Shown here: piece after piece, positions 27,322 through 35,108 of the stretch
How the letters are laid out: the number at the start of each line of letters is the position of its first letter
Numbering within the stretch: the first letter of the stretch is position 1
Assembly: GCA_035628595.1 (NCBI GenBank)
Contig: DASPJN010000074.1
Coordinates: forward strand, 1 to 64,000
Direction of reading: 5' to 3'
DNA from: Chryseosolibacter sp035628595
GTDB taxonomy: Bacteria; Bacteroidota; Bacteroidia; Cytophagales; Cyclobacteriaceae
Length of the DNA: 64,000 bases
Position numbers and translations under genes: made by a program
The notes under the pieces: generated by a model
What the model was told of the DNA's origin: nothing
Database searches by the model: none
What the model saw: only the letters and a program-made list of their open reading frames with translations

Positions 27322-28079
27322 AGTTTATATTCTTCTGGACGAAAATTATCTATTGTATACTGATATCCGATTTCAAACATTTCGCGTGCTTTACTTAGAT
27401 CAAAACCGCTGAACTTGCCCAAGCCAGGTGGTTCGATCAAAACATTGCACAAGCTCTTACTGATTGTTGTATTACCGTTGATGGCCATCAACAAACTTCT
27501 TTCGATAACGCCTCGTAGATTTTTAACATCGAATTCGGTTGTAATAAAATTGCAATGCGACCCGATTATAAAATCGCAACTATCTACAATACCTTTTACG
27601 GGCAGATTGTCGAGCACGCCACCATCCACATAGAGGTTGCCGTTGATCTCATATGGATTGAATACTGCCGGGACGCAGCACGATCCGAGTACGGGAGCAA
27701 TGAGTGCGCCAGTCGAAAAATATTGAATCTTCCCCTTCCGGATGTCCGTTGCGGCGACAACCAGGGGTGTACTCAACGCAGAGAACTCATCTGTCTTTAT
27801 GTACTTGCGAAGCAATTCTGTCAGCCCGTCAATCCGAAGAAGACCCTTTAACGTCCAGGCTATGCGAAGCTTTCGGAAGAAGCTTGTTGATTCAAGTATC
27901 TTCAATATTTCGTCGGGGGAATAGCCCTGACAGTATAACGCCCCAATCAAAGCCCCGGCGCTCGTGCCAGCGATATAGTCGGGTTTTACCCCGCACTCAT
28001 CCAAGGCCTTGAGAACACCAACATGCCCGACGCCCCTTGCTCCCCCGCCTGAAAGAACCAACCCGATTTTCATTTGCAA
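27318..28079 (-). CDS. Patatin-like phospholipase / acyl hydrolase
   Basis: A 253-residue cytoplasmic patatin-family protein. The oxyanion loop LSGGGARGVGHVG, the nucleophile elbow GTSAG (Ser40) and the catalytic Asp motif LYVDGGVLDN (about residue 170) are all intact, so it should be an active lipid acyl hydrolase of the RssA/YchK group. It lacks a signal peptide. It abuts the MBL gene upstream with no gap and overlaps hutU by four bases, forming a tight MBL-patatin-hutU operon. Confidence 0.9.
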   Translation of the reverse strand: MQMKIGLVLSGGGARGVGHVGVLKALDECGVKPDYIAGTSAGALIGALYCQGYSPDEILKILESTSFFRKLRIAWTLKGLLRIDGLTELLRKYIKTDEFSALSTPLVVAATDIRKGKIQYFSTGALIAPVLGSCCVPAVFNPYEINGNLYVDGGVLDNLPVKGIVDSCDFIIGSHCNFITTEFDVKNLRGVIERSLLMAINGNTTISKSLCNVLIEPPGLGKFSGFDLSKAREMFEIGYQYTIDNFRPEEYKL

Positions 28080-28916
28080 TCAGAGCGCTGAAAGTGGAAA
28101 AGTCTCTTTCATACGAATGCCTTTTTCCGTTCGCATGAGCGTGCAACACTCCACCAATGGATCATGTTCGAAGAAAAGTACGTATTCGTTATCAATAGCC
28201 TCATTCAGAAACTTGTCTTTCTCCTCAAGCGTAATCAGCGGACGGGTATCATATCCCATCACGTACGGAAGAGGAATGTGTCCGACAGATGGAAGCAGGT
28301 CTGCCATGTAAACAATCGTTCTGCCTTTGTATTTTATCTTCGGCAACATCATCTTGTCTGTGTGACCGGATACGTAAATTATTTCGAACTGGCTAAAAGG
28401 AGAAGCGGAATTAATATCGATGAATTGTAGATGGCCGCTTTCCTGCATGGGCGTCAAGTTCTCTTTCAAAAAGCTGGCTTTCTCCCTCGCGTTTGGTTGT
28501 GTTGCCCATTTCCAGTGGTTAGCGTTTGTCCAGTACCGCGCATTCTGAAATGTTAGCACAGATCTATCATTTTCGATCCGTACACCGCCGCCACAATGAT
28601 CGAAGTGTAGATGCGTGAGAAACATATCTGTAATGTCAGCTTCTGAAAACCCGGCGCGTTTGAGCGACGATGACAGCGTATCCCGACCATGCAAATGGTA
28701 GTGTCCCAAAAATTTTGCGTCCTGTTTATTGCCGATACCGTTGTCGATCAGGATCAATTTGTCTCCATCCTCTATAAGCAGGCAACGCATTGCCCATGTG
28801 CAAAGGTTATTTTCATCGGGCGGATTGGTTTTTTGCCAAATTGATTTCGGGACAACGCCGAACATCGCTCCGCCGTCGAGTTTGAAAAATTCAGTATTAA
28901 TTACGTGTAGTCTCAT
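28080..28916 (-). CDS. MBL-fold metallo-hydrolase
   Basis: A 278-residue metallo-beta-lactamase-fold hydrolase. The signature HLHFDHCGGG (about residue 107) supplies HxHxDH; other ligands are in YVSGHTDKMM and MADLLPSVGH and in the C-terminal FEHDP. The N-terminus is of the lactonase-like type (INTEFFKLDGGAMFGVVPKSIW), as in AiiA/quorum-quenching lactonases, but lactonase activity is only one of many possibilities. It is the first gene of the MBL-patatin-hutU unit. Confidence 0.88.
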   Translation of the reverse strand: MRLHVINTEFFKLDGGAMFGVVPKSIWQKTNPPDENNLCTWAMRCLLIEDGDKLILIDNGIGNKQDAKFLGHYHLHGRDTLSSSLKRAGFSEADITDMFLTHLHFDHCGGGVRIENDRSVLTFQNARYWTNANHWKWATQPNAREKASFLKENLTPMQESGHLQFIDINSASPFSQFEIIYVSGHTDKMMLPKIKYKGRTIVYMADLLPSVGHIPLPYVMGYDTRPLITLEEKDKFLNEAIDNEYVLFFEHDPLVECCTLMRTEKGIRMKETFPLSAL

Positions 28917-28955
28917 TCAAAAAAGTCGAGGTGAATTTAAGAAGATAGTCCCTCA

Positions 28956-28989
28956 CACAAAAAAAGCCGCATTACAGCGGCTCTCTTTT
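28956..28989. terminator. Bidirectional-looking terminator between accA and the MBL gene
   Basis: AGCCGC (28965-28970) pairs with GCGGCT (28977-28982), loop ATTACA, with A/T tracts on both sides (AAAAAAA before, TTTTTTT after). On the minus strand it ends accA transcription, so the MBL operon probably has a separate promoter. Confidence 0.85.
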
Positions 28990-28990
28990 T

Positions 28991-29941
28991 TTATTCCTTT
29001 ACAACACCCATTCGACAGAACTTGTCGATGCGTTGCTGGATCAATGCTTCACTATCGAGTTCTGAAAGTTCGTGAGTATAATTCACGATTGCCTTCTTGA
29101 CTTCATCCGCCATCCATTTCACATCGGTATGCGCCCCACCAAGTGGTTCTTTGATAATCCCATCAATTAGTCCCAGTGATTGCATATCCTTCGCTGTAAG
29201 TTTCAATACTTCGGCAGCCTGCTCTTTGTAATCCCAACTTCTCCAAAGAATTGAGGAACACGATTCCGGTGAGATCACTGAATACCACGTGTTTTCAAGC
29301 ATGATGACGCGATCTCCGATTGCAATTCCAAGAGCACCACCGGACGCTCCCTCGCCAATCACAATACAAATAACAGGAACCGTTAATAAAAACATCTCCT
29401 TTAGATTGCGCGCGATCGCTTCGCCCTGTCCGCGCTCCTCCGCTTCAAGTCCGGGAAAAGCTCCGGGCGTATCGATAAAAGTGATAATCGGTTTATTGAA
29501 CTTTTCGGCAAGTTTCATCAAACGGAGTGCTTTGCGATAGCCTTCAGGATTCGCCATCCCGAAATTACGGTGTTGGCGTTGTTTTGTGTTTCTCCCCTTC
29601 TGTTGGCCGATAAGCATATACGTTTTGCCATCAATCGTTCCGAAACCGCCTACCATTGCTTTGTCGTCTGCCACCGTGCGATCACCGTGAATCTCAATAA
29701 AGTCGGACGTTATTTCATAGATATAATCGAGCGTGTAAGGCCTGTCGGGATGCCGCGATAATTGTACGCGTTGCCACCCGGTGAGATTCTCGAAAGTTTC
29801 TTTCTTAAGCTCAAGAATTTTCTTTTCGAGCGCCTTAACAGCTGCCTGGACGTCTTTGTCACTGTCTAGGGCAAGATGCTTCATAGCATCGAGCTTTGAC
29901 TCTAATTCAGCAATCGGTTTTTCGAAATCTAAAAGACTCAT
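28991..29941 (-). CDS. accA: Acetyl-CoA carboxylase carboxyltransferase subunit alpha
   Basis: A 316-residue carboxyltransferase subunit of acetyl-CoA carboxylase, making malonyl-CoA for fatty acid synthesis together with AccD. Recognised by the N-terminal coiled region FEKPIAELESKLD, then HPDRPYTLDYI, EIHGDRTVADDKAMVGGFG, GMANPEGYRKALRLMKLAEKF, FIDTPGAFPGLEAEERGQGE, VICIVIGEGASGGALGIAIGD and SVISPESCSSILW. Length and order agree with E. coli AccA (319). ATG at 29941. accD is not nearby. Confidence 0.97.
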   Translation of the reverse strand: MSLLDFEKPIAELESKLDAMKHLALDSDKDVQAAVKALEKKILELKKETFENLTGWQRVQLSRHPDRPYTLDYIYEITSDFIEIHGDRTVADDKAMVGGFGTIDGKTYMLIGQQKGRNTKQRQHRNFGMANPEGYRKALRLMKLAEKFNKPIITFIDTPGAFPGLEAEERGQGEAIARNLKEMFLLTVPVICIVIGEGASGGALGIAIGDRVIMLENTWYSVISPESCSSILWRSWDYKEQAAEVLKLTAKDMQSLGLIDGIIKEPLGGAHTDVKWMADEVKKAIVNYTHELSELDSEALIQQRIDKFCRMGVVKE

Positions 29942-30027
29942 TGGCTTTGGTTATACAGGCACAAAATTAAAAGAAATTCCTAATTGCGTTTTTTTGGTGT
30001 TAGTAGGCTGATAATCAACCTTTCCAA

Positions 30028-30402
30028 TCAATGGTCGAGCATTACAGCGAGTGCATCGCAGAGTTCTTTAAAAGTTGCGGGTTTAACAAGAAAAAACGTC
30101 GCACCTAAAGTTTTGTATTCAACCATTTCCCTTTCATCAGACGAGGTTGAGTACATAACCACCTTCACTGAATCCAGGCGTGCATCTTTTTTTATTTGAG
30201 CGATACATCCCTTGCCGTCCATCGCCGGCATGTTAATGTCAAGGAAAATGTACGAAGGAAGTTTTTCGCTTTGGTCAAGCAGGGCCAACGCATCTTTACA
30301 GTCTTTCGCAACGACGCAGATCAATTTAGGATTCACGTAGCTCAACGCATCCATGAAAAATTCACGATCATCAACATCGTCGTCGACAAATAAAACATCC
30401 AT
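30028..30402 (-). CDS. Single-domain response regulator
   Basis: 124 residues starting at the ATG at 30402; a GTG five codons upstream is less likely because response regulators start right before the first strand (MDVLFVDDDVDD). A complete CheY-like receiver: acidic pocket DDD, phosphoacceptor Asp in YIFLDINMP (residue 55), the Thr/Ser switch VVMYSTSS and the Lys in FLVKPATF. There is no output domain. Bacteroidota carry many such lone receivers, often paired with hybrid or orphan kinases; a partner cannot be named. Confidence 0.92.
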   Translation of the reverse strand: MDVLFVDDDVDDREFFMDALSYVNPKLICVVAKDCKDALALLDQSEKLPSYIFLDINMPAMDGKGCIAQIKKDARLDSVKVVMYSTSSDEREMVEYKTLGATFFLVKPATFKELCDALAVMLDH

Positions 30403-30521
30403 ATCAGAACACCTCACGATTTGTTTCGGTGTTCAAGTAAAGACTAAAATGTGTAGAATGTCAAAAGGAATGGGAAACAGTCAGCAAAAAGCAAACTGTA
30501 ATAATTGCGGCAAATGGATAA

Positions 30522-30614
30522 TTACAGGGTGTTTGTTGATTCGGACACCAGGGCGATAATAACCGCTAAAATCCCTAATACCAGAATTGCGATCTTAAAA
30601 GTTGTCGTCTTCAT
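30522..30614 (-). CDS. Possible 30-residue single-helix membrane peptide
   Basis: ATG at 30614 (an in-frame ATG at 30629 would add five residues), stop at 30522. The product, MKTTTFKIAILVLGILAVII then ALVSESTNTL, is one hydrophobic helix with a charged N-terminus, like many small membrane proteins. No conserved family is known to me. Support is only the clean amphipathic/hydrophobic design and the lack of competing features. Confidence 0.35.
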   Translation of the reverse strand: MKTTTFKIAILVLGILAVIIALVSESTNTL

Positions 30615-30822
30615 AGCTTTGCTAATCATGATGTAAAACTAGCGATTCAATTACTAATTTATTGAAAATCAGACTAGTACTTTTTTACTATTTTTTAGCA
30701 CAGCGCAAAAAAAAGCAGCCACACATCACTGTACAACTGCTGCAGAAAGGGTCCTTTGGGGTTTGTGTTAATTCAAAGATATCACGAATTAATTGCGTTT
30801 TCAATACTAAAAAAGGAGTAAT
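30615..30822. other. Intergenic, no clear gene
   Basis: A/T-rich stretch with several T runs (around 30670-30700) and a region around 30730-30780 without a stem. Nothing convincing is seen besides a possible loose terminator region for the toxin gene. Confidence 0.4.
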
Positions 30823-31299
30823 CTAAGCGGGTGTTCCCTTCATTCCAAGACTGTACGAAAAGGATGTTTCGCTTATTACTCGCATCAAGGTCTTTAACTC
30901 AGAATGGTTTGCATTCACCAGGAGGTTGTGCTCCTTACTATAAAATTCAATCGGGATCCTCGCCGACGGAACTCTCAGGAAGGTGGAATCGATGTCTTTT
31001 ACCCACCCGCTTCCAAATTGTCGCGTTGAGAAGGGATGCGGAATCAGGTTCCATTCATCAGGAAGACTTTCTGCCTCAAGGTCGTCAATAATGTGTTCAT
31101 CCATGATCTCGAAAGTGATCATGTACCAATTATTTTGACCCACGACACTACCTTTTATGGTAAGGTATTCTAGCATTGCGAGCGACGGCGTGCTGGCGAG
31201 ATAGATCATGCGCACACCGTCATGATTCCAACGACCCGCCCTGCCACCCGAAGACCACGGGTCATTGTGGTATGCTTCACTCATAATTCGATAATACAA
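30823..31299 (-). CDS. RES-domain toxin (NAD+-degrading type)
   Basis: A 158-residue RES family protein, toxin of the RES-Xre type II toxin-antitoxin class, which degrades or phosphorolyses NAD+. It begins at a TTG at 31299 so that the usual YRI opening (YYRIMSEAYHNDPWSSGG) is kept; the internal ATG at 31284 would lose it. Family-typical segments are RAGRWNHDGVRMIYLASTPSLAMLEYL (Arg and Glu of the RES triad) and VPSARIPIEFYSKEHNLLVN (Ser). Located nine bases after the antitoxin stop, in the usual antitoxin-then-toxin order. Confidence 0.88.
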   Translation of the reverse strand: MYYRIMSEAYHNDPWSSGGRAGRWNHDGVRMIYLASTPSLAMLEYLTIKGSVVGQNNWYMITFEIMDEHIIDDLEAESLPDEWNLIPHPFSTRQFGSGWVKDIDSTFLRVPSARIPIEFYSKEHNLLVNANHSELKTLMRVISETSFSYSLGMKGTPA

Positions 31300-31308
31300 G
31301 GCCGCGTG

Positions 31309-31863
31309 CTACAGAACGTTTCCCTGGTTCATAGCATCGACCGCTGCCTCAACCATATCAAGACCCACCGGATCTACAAGAAGATCGAGCGGTTTTACAT
31401 TTCCTAACGCAAGGTTTGTTGATGTAAGCCACTCGTGGAATGCTTCCTCAGAACCAAATAGTTCGACACCTTGCGCGATCAATTGATCTATTTTAATGAA
31501 TTGTGCAGATGCTGACTTGCCGATTGGGCTGGATGCCGACCAGCGTGAAACGGTGCTTTCGGAAACGGCAGCTGTTTCGGCTAGCCGTGATTGTGAGAGC
31601 TGGAGGTAGTTTTTGATCGGCTCGATATCAATTGGTGTGAGCCCTTCTTTTACCTTTTCGCGAAGCTCGAGCTCATTTTTTACAGCCTTTAGAACTGCGA
31701 TGAAATGCCCGTAACCCTGTGTAAATGAGAACTGTTTGAGTTTTCCTTTACGCCTTATCGAAAAAGTATGATACGCCGCTGGTTTTGCTTCGTGAACTTT
31801 GCTGCCCTTTTGAACCGATAAGTTATACTCTTTTGCTGCTGTTCTTTTTGCCATACCCTTCAT
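31309..31863 (-). CDS. Xre/MbcA/ParS-type antitoxin (DUF2384)
   Basis: A 184-residue antitoxin partner of the RES toxin. The central region has an Xre-like helix-turn-helix (LSQSRLAETAAVSESTVSRW, about residues 88-108) and the C-terminus is the DUF2384 toxin-binding domain (GVELFGSEEAFHEWL, STNLALGNVKPLDLL). It should bind and neutralise the toxin and repress the operon. The N-terminal 60 residues are basic and vary between members. A TTG or ATG alternative start is not needed: ATG at 31863. Direct repeats at the promoter are plausible operators. Confidence 0.88.
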   Translation of the reverse strand: MKGMAKRTAAKEYNLSVQKGSKVHEAKPAAYHTFSIRRKGKLKQFSFTQGYGHFIAVLKAVKNELELREKVKEGLTPIDIEPIKNYLQLSQSRLAETAAVSESTVSRWSASSPIGKSASAQFIKIDQLIAQGVELFGSEEAFHEWLTSTNLALGNVKPLDLLVDPVGLDMVEAAVDAMNQGNVL

Positions 31864-31896
31864 TTGACACTGTAATATACGTCATTTGATGCATCA
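31860..31896 (-). promoter_or_regulatory. Putative antitoxin autorepression site
   Basis: TCATTTGA occurs twice (31860-31867 and 31882-31889), and TGATGCATCA (31887-31896) is a perfect 10-base palindrome. One copy overlaps the antitoxin start codon. Autoregulation by the antitoxin is typical of RES-Xre systems, and these are the only repeated sequences in the promoter region. Confidence 0.4.
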
Positions 31897-31921
31897 CAAA
31901 AACATAAATGAAAAGATTCGC

Positions 31922-31953
31922 AAAAAAAAACCATCTGGGTTTGCCAGATGGTT
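31922..31953 (-). terminator. Terminator after tRNA-Asp
   Basis: On the minus strand AACCATCTGG (31953-31944) pairs with CCAGATGGTT (31938-31929) and is followed by nine T residues. It directly follows the tRNA. Confidence 0.9.
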
Positions 31954-31965
31954 AATCATATTCAG

Positions 31966-32039
31966 CGGACCGGACGGGACTCGAACCCGCGACCTCCTGC
32001 GTGACAGGCAGGCATTCTAACCAGCTGAACTACCGGTCC
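31966..32039 (-). tRNA. tRNA-Asp (GTC)
   Basis: On the minus strand the gene reads GGACCGG-TA-GTTC and ends in CCGGTCC plus the discriminator G. Acceptor stem 7 bp is perfect. Anticodon arm CCTGC-CTGTCAC-GCAGG gives anticodon GTC. The T arm is CGGG-TTCGAGT-CCCG. CCA is not encoded, as is frequent in Bacteroidota. The terminator lies immediately downstream. Confidence 0.97.
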
Positions 32040-32130
32040 CTCCAGAACTTCAACTTTCGTTGCCGTTCTTCTGAATGAGGTTGCAAAGATAGCTTTGGTA
32101 TCCTTATCTCCAAAAAAAACGAATTTTTTT

Positions 32131-32421
32131 TTACTCATTGGCACCCATCTCATTGATGACTGCCTCTGATTCTTTGACGTAAGCGCGCTTGTATATGACG
32201 TCATCGACACCGTCCGGGATTTTCCCTATGTCACCTTCAGATGCCTTCTGAAGGAAGCTCAAGAGCACAGACTTTGAAAAACTGTTCATATAACACTCGT
32301 ACAACACATCCTGTCTTCCCTGAAGAAGATATTTCTCATCAGAGGAATCCGCTTCATCCGGATGCAGTGCATTCGCACGTGTCAAAAACCGATTTGCCAT
32401 TTCGCGACTATTCCATTCCAT
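32131..32421 (-). CDS. Hypothetical protein, 96 residues
   Basis: An acidic, helical, soluble 96-residue protein without recognised family. Segments DEKYLLQGRQDVLYECYMNSF and SFLQKASEGDIGKIPDGVDD look like ordinary helices. ATG at 32421. It is co-oriented with and precedes the tRNA-Asp. Coding status rests on codon usage and absence of other features. Confidence 0.5.
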   Translation of the reverse strand: MEWNSREMANRFLTRANALHPDEADSSDEKYLLQGRQDVLYECYMNSFSKSVLLSFLQKASEGDIGKIPDGVDDVIYKRAYVKESEAVINEMGANE

Positions 32422-32548
32422 AAGCAGTAGGCATCACGTTATTGTTAAAACTAAAATCATATCTGGTAATAAGACCCCACCCATATTAATGACCATTTAT
32501 CTAAAAGTAAAATTTGATACCTTGCTTGCTCTTATCGAACGACATTCC

Positions 32549-32722
32549 ATGCGCGGCGTCATATTTATCGTTGTCATGTTACTACTTTTCGGGTACACCG
32601 GTTGTAGCAACAAGTCGCGCTACGCAACAAAAGTCGTGAAACCCAAATACCATCATAGCTGGTTTAACCGAAAAAAAGACAAAAAAGTTAAGCGAACAAA
32701 AATGGTACGGATGCAAAGCTAG
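32549..32722 (+). CDS. Small basic lipoprotein, 57 residues
   Basis: Starting at the ATG at 32549, the N-terminus MRGVIFIVVMLLLFGYTGC ends in a lipobox with the Cys at residue 19; in-frame sequence further upstream would precede the signal peptide. The mature part is short and very basic (KVVKPKYHHSWFNRKKDKKVKR). Small basic lipoproteins of this type are common and uncharacterised in Cytophagales. It overlaps the convergent TetR gene by four bases. Confidence 0.6.
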   Translation: MRGVIFIVVMLLLFGYTGCSNKSRYATKVVKPKYHHSWFNRKKDKKVKRTKMVRMQS

Positions 32723-33351
32723 CCCGCAAGCCCTTTAATTACATTGTCGAGATTCTTACGGAAGAATATTTTAAGTGGTGACTGCTGGGTCGTGTGTGCG
32801 GTGATCACCGAACCAAGGAAAATTGTGGTGAAAATGGAAGTAATGTCCCGTGTTGAACTCGTCCTGGTGATCTCTTTCTTGAATAAAGCCTCAAGCGTAA
32901 ATTTTTCCAGCATTTGATCAAGTGAAAGAATTTCAATCGCCGTAATATCATCAACATCCGGAAAGATTAATTTCTTTTCTTCAGCCTTTACCGGAAATGG
33001 CTTTGGCGGTCGTTTAACATCAGCGAGATAACCAATCAAACTCAACATAAGGCCGGGATGAAGTTCACACTCGTCGCTTAGTTTATCGAGCAGATAATAC
33101 ACGCCCTGTAATCCCTCCTTCGGCTTTTGCTTCAATTCCACCGAGCGCGATAGGCACCATATTCTAAAGTGATAAAGCAAGAGATCTTCCTTCTGCGGAA
33201 AATACTTGAAGAAAGTAACTTTCGATATCTTCACCTTCTCGCAGATATCTTCAACATAGATATCATCAAAAGGTTTTTTTCCAATGAGTTTCAACGTATG
33301 CTCTAGTACCTGAACCTTTAACCTTGCTGCTTTTTCTTTCCTAAGACTCAT
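32719..33351 (-). CDS. TetR/AcrR family transcriptional regulator
   Basis: A 210-residue regulator. The N-terminal helix-turn-helix is LKLIGKKPFDDIYVEDICEKVKISKVTFFKYFPQKEDLL with the family's YFPxKEDLL end. The ligand-binding domain is helical (residues about 60-200) with no recognised ligand. It is divergent from the gamma-glutamyltransferase gene with 59 bases between starts, so that gene and its own are the first candidate targets. Confidence 0.9.
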   Translation of the reverse strand: MSLRKEKAARLKVQVLEHTLKLIGKKPFDDIYVEDICEKVKISKVTFFKYFPQKEDLLLYHFRIWCLSRSVELKQKPKEGLQGVYYLLDKLSDECELHPGLMLSLIGYLADVKRPPKPFPVKAEEKKLIFPDVDDITAIEILSLDQMLEKFTLEALFKKEITRTSSTRDITSIFTTIFLGSVITAHTTQQSPLKIFFRKNLDNVIKGLAG

Positions 33352-33410
33352 CGGCCTGTGTAAAGTTTCCGTGAATTAATACTTTTATAAAGACTTAACA
33401 AAAGTAAACA

Positions 33411-35108
33411 ATGTCGAAAAGCTTTTTAGTGCTTTTACTTGCTGTCGCTTGCGTCTGTTGCCAGTTGCCGGAATCGCGCTCACGAATTACGGGAGTAATT
33501 GCTGATTCTGCAATGGTTGTTTCAGCGCATCCACTTGCAAGTGAAATTGGGATAAAAGTTCTGAAGCAGGGAGGTAACGCGATTGACGCGAGCATCGCCA
33601 CACAATTTGCGTTGGCTGTAGTTTTCCCCGCTGCTGGCAATATTGGCGGAGGAGGCTTCATGGTTATTCGATTGAGAGATGGGACGGCAACCGCGTTGGA
33701 CTATCGCGAGGTAGCGCCAGGCTCGGCCTCTGAAAAAATGTATCTCAACGAGGATGGAACGGTTCGATCAGGAAAAAGCGAAAATGGACATTTGTCAGTC
33801 GGTGTTCCAGGATCTGTAGCCGGCATGGTTGAAGCACATCGTAAGTATGGCACGTTGCCGTGGAAGAACCTGGTGCAGCCCGCGATTGATCTTGCATTAA
33901 AAGGGTTTCCGTTGACCGCGAGAGAAGCAAACAACCTTAATGACATCGTCGATACGATCAACCGGTATAGCACTGTACGACCGGAATTTCTGCTGAAGAA
34001 ATGGAATGAGTATGATACCATCAAGTGGCTTGAGCTTGGCAAAACACTTGAAAGAATCCGAGATGAAGGCGCAAATGGTTTTTATGAAGGAAAGACCGCC
34101 GCTGACATTATCGCAGAGATTCAACGCGGCGGTGGAATCATCACGCAGGCAGACCTGTCAGGCTATAAACCTGTGTGGAGAACACCGCTTTTCGATAACT
34201 ATAAAGAATTTAAGCTCATATCCATGCCTCCACCTTCAAGCGGAGGCGTTGCTCTGATACAACTCTTGAAAAGTATTCAGCCTTACGAATTCGCCGAATG
34301 GGGACATAACAGTGTGGCCACTGCTCACCTGTTCGTTGAAGCGCAACGGAGGGTATATGCTGACCGCGCCGTATATCTCGGGGATCCAGACTTTACAGAT
34401 GTTCCAGTAAGGAAATTAACGCACGATCTTTATATCCTGGAAAGGATGAAATCATTTGATCCTGCAATGGCCACACGAAGCGCGTCGGTAAAAGAAGGTA
34501 CACTCGGTGGAACCGAACCAACAAACACAACACATATCTCAATTATTGACAAATACGGAAATGCTGTGTCGGCCACGACAACATTGAATGATTGGTTTGG
34601 CTCGAAAGTAATTGTGGCTGGTTCTGGATTTTTGCTGAATGATGAAATGGACGATTTCAGTATTAAGCCAGGACAGCCCAATATGTATGGTGTGATTGGA
34701 GGTGAACGAAACAAAATTGAACCGGGAAAGCGTATGCTAAGCTCGATGACTCCCACAATCGTTGAACGCAATGGCGAACTCATGATGGTGATTGGAACAC
34801 CGGGCGGATCTACAATAATTACATCTGTATTTCAAACATTTCTCAACGTCGTTGAATTTAAGATGACAATGCAGGAGGCAGTTTCCGCGAAACGATTCCA
34901 TAGCCAGTGGCTCCCGGACGTGATCTTTGCAGAGAGCCACACGTTCTCCGCCGAAGATAGCCTCACACTTGTCGCGATGGGTCATCGCTTTGACAACTTT
35001 TATGCTAATGGAATCGGACGCGTTGATGCAATTCTGGTTCTGCCAGATAAACGTCTCGAAGGAGGCGCAGACTCGCAAAGAGGCGACGATACTGCGATCG
35101 GATATTGA
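33411..35108 (+). CDS. ggt: Gamma-glutamyltransferase
   Basis: A 565-residue exported enzyme cleaving gamma-glutamyl bonds of glutathione and transferring the glutamyl group. The N-terminus MSKSFLVLLLAVACVCC suggests a lipoprotein signal. The precursor contains the autoprocessing site NTTHISIIDKYG with Thr373 as the nucleophile of the small subunit, and GNIGGGGFMVIRL, PGSVAGMVEAHRKYG, MPPPSSGGVALIQLL and IGTPGGSTIITSVFQ. Length matches family members. The divergent TetR gene is a likely regulator. Confidence 0.95.
   Translation: MSKSFLVLLLAVACVCCQLPESRSRITGVIADSAMVVSAHPLASEIGIKVLKQGGNAIDASIATQFALAVVFPAAGNIGGGGFMVIRLRDGTATALDYREVAPGSASEKMYLNEDGTVRSGKSENGHLSVGVPGSVAGMVEAHRKYGTLPWKNLVQPAIDLALKGFPLTAREANNLNDIVDTINRYSTVRPEFLLKKWNEYDTIKWLELGKTLERIRDEGANGFYEGKTAADIIAEIQRGGGIITQADLSGYKPVWRTPLFDNYKEFKLISMPPPSSGGVALIQLLKSIQPYEFAEWGHNSVATAHLFVEAQRRVYADRAVYLGDPDFTDVPVRKLTHDLYILERMKSFDPAMATRSASVKEGTLGGTEPTNTTHISIIDKYGNAVSATTTLNDWFGSKVIVAGSGFLLNDEMDDFSIKPGQPNMYGVIGGERNKIEPGKRMLSSMTPTIVERNGELMMVIGTPGGSTIITSVFQTFLNVVEFKMTMQEAVSAKRFHSQWLPDVIFAESHTFSAEDSLTLVAMGHRFDNFYANGIGRVDAILVLPDKRLEGGADSQRGDDTAIGY

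Noticed and set aside
28080..28082. A frameshift joining the MBL and patatin genes
   Set aside because: Each protein is complete with its own motifs and the two simply abut (stop of one next to the start of the other).
30460..30559. A 33-residue plus-strand frame with CNNCGK
   Set aside because: The CxxC is suggestive, but it overlaps the small hydrophobic minus-strand ORF and has no promoter or family.
31962..32210. An 82-residue frame on the minus strand
   Set aside because: It reads through the tRNA-Asp gene and its promoter region and has no conserved protein features.
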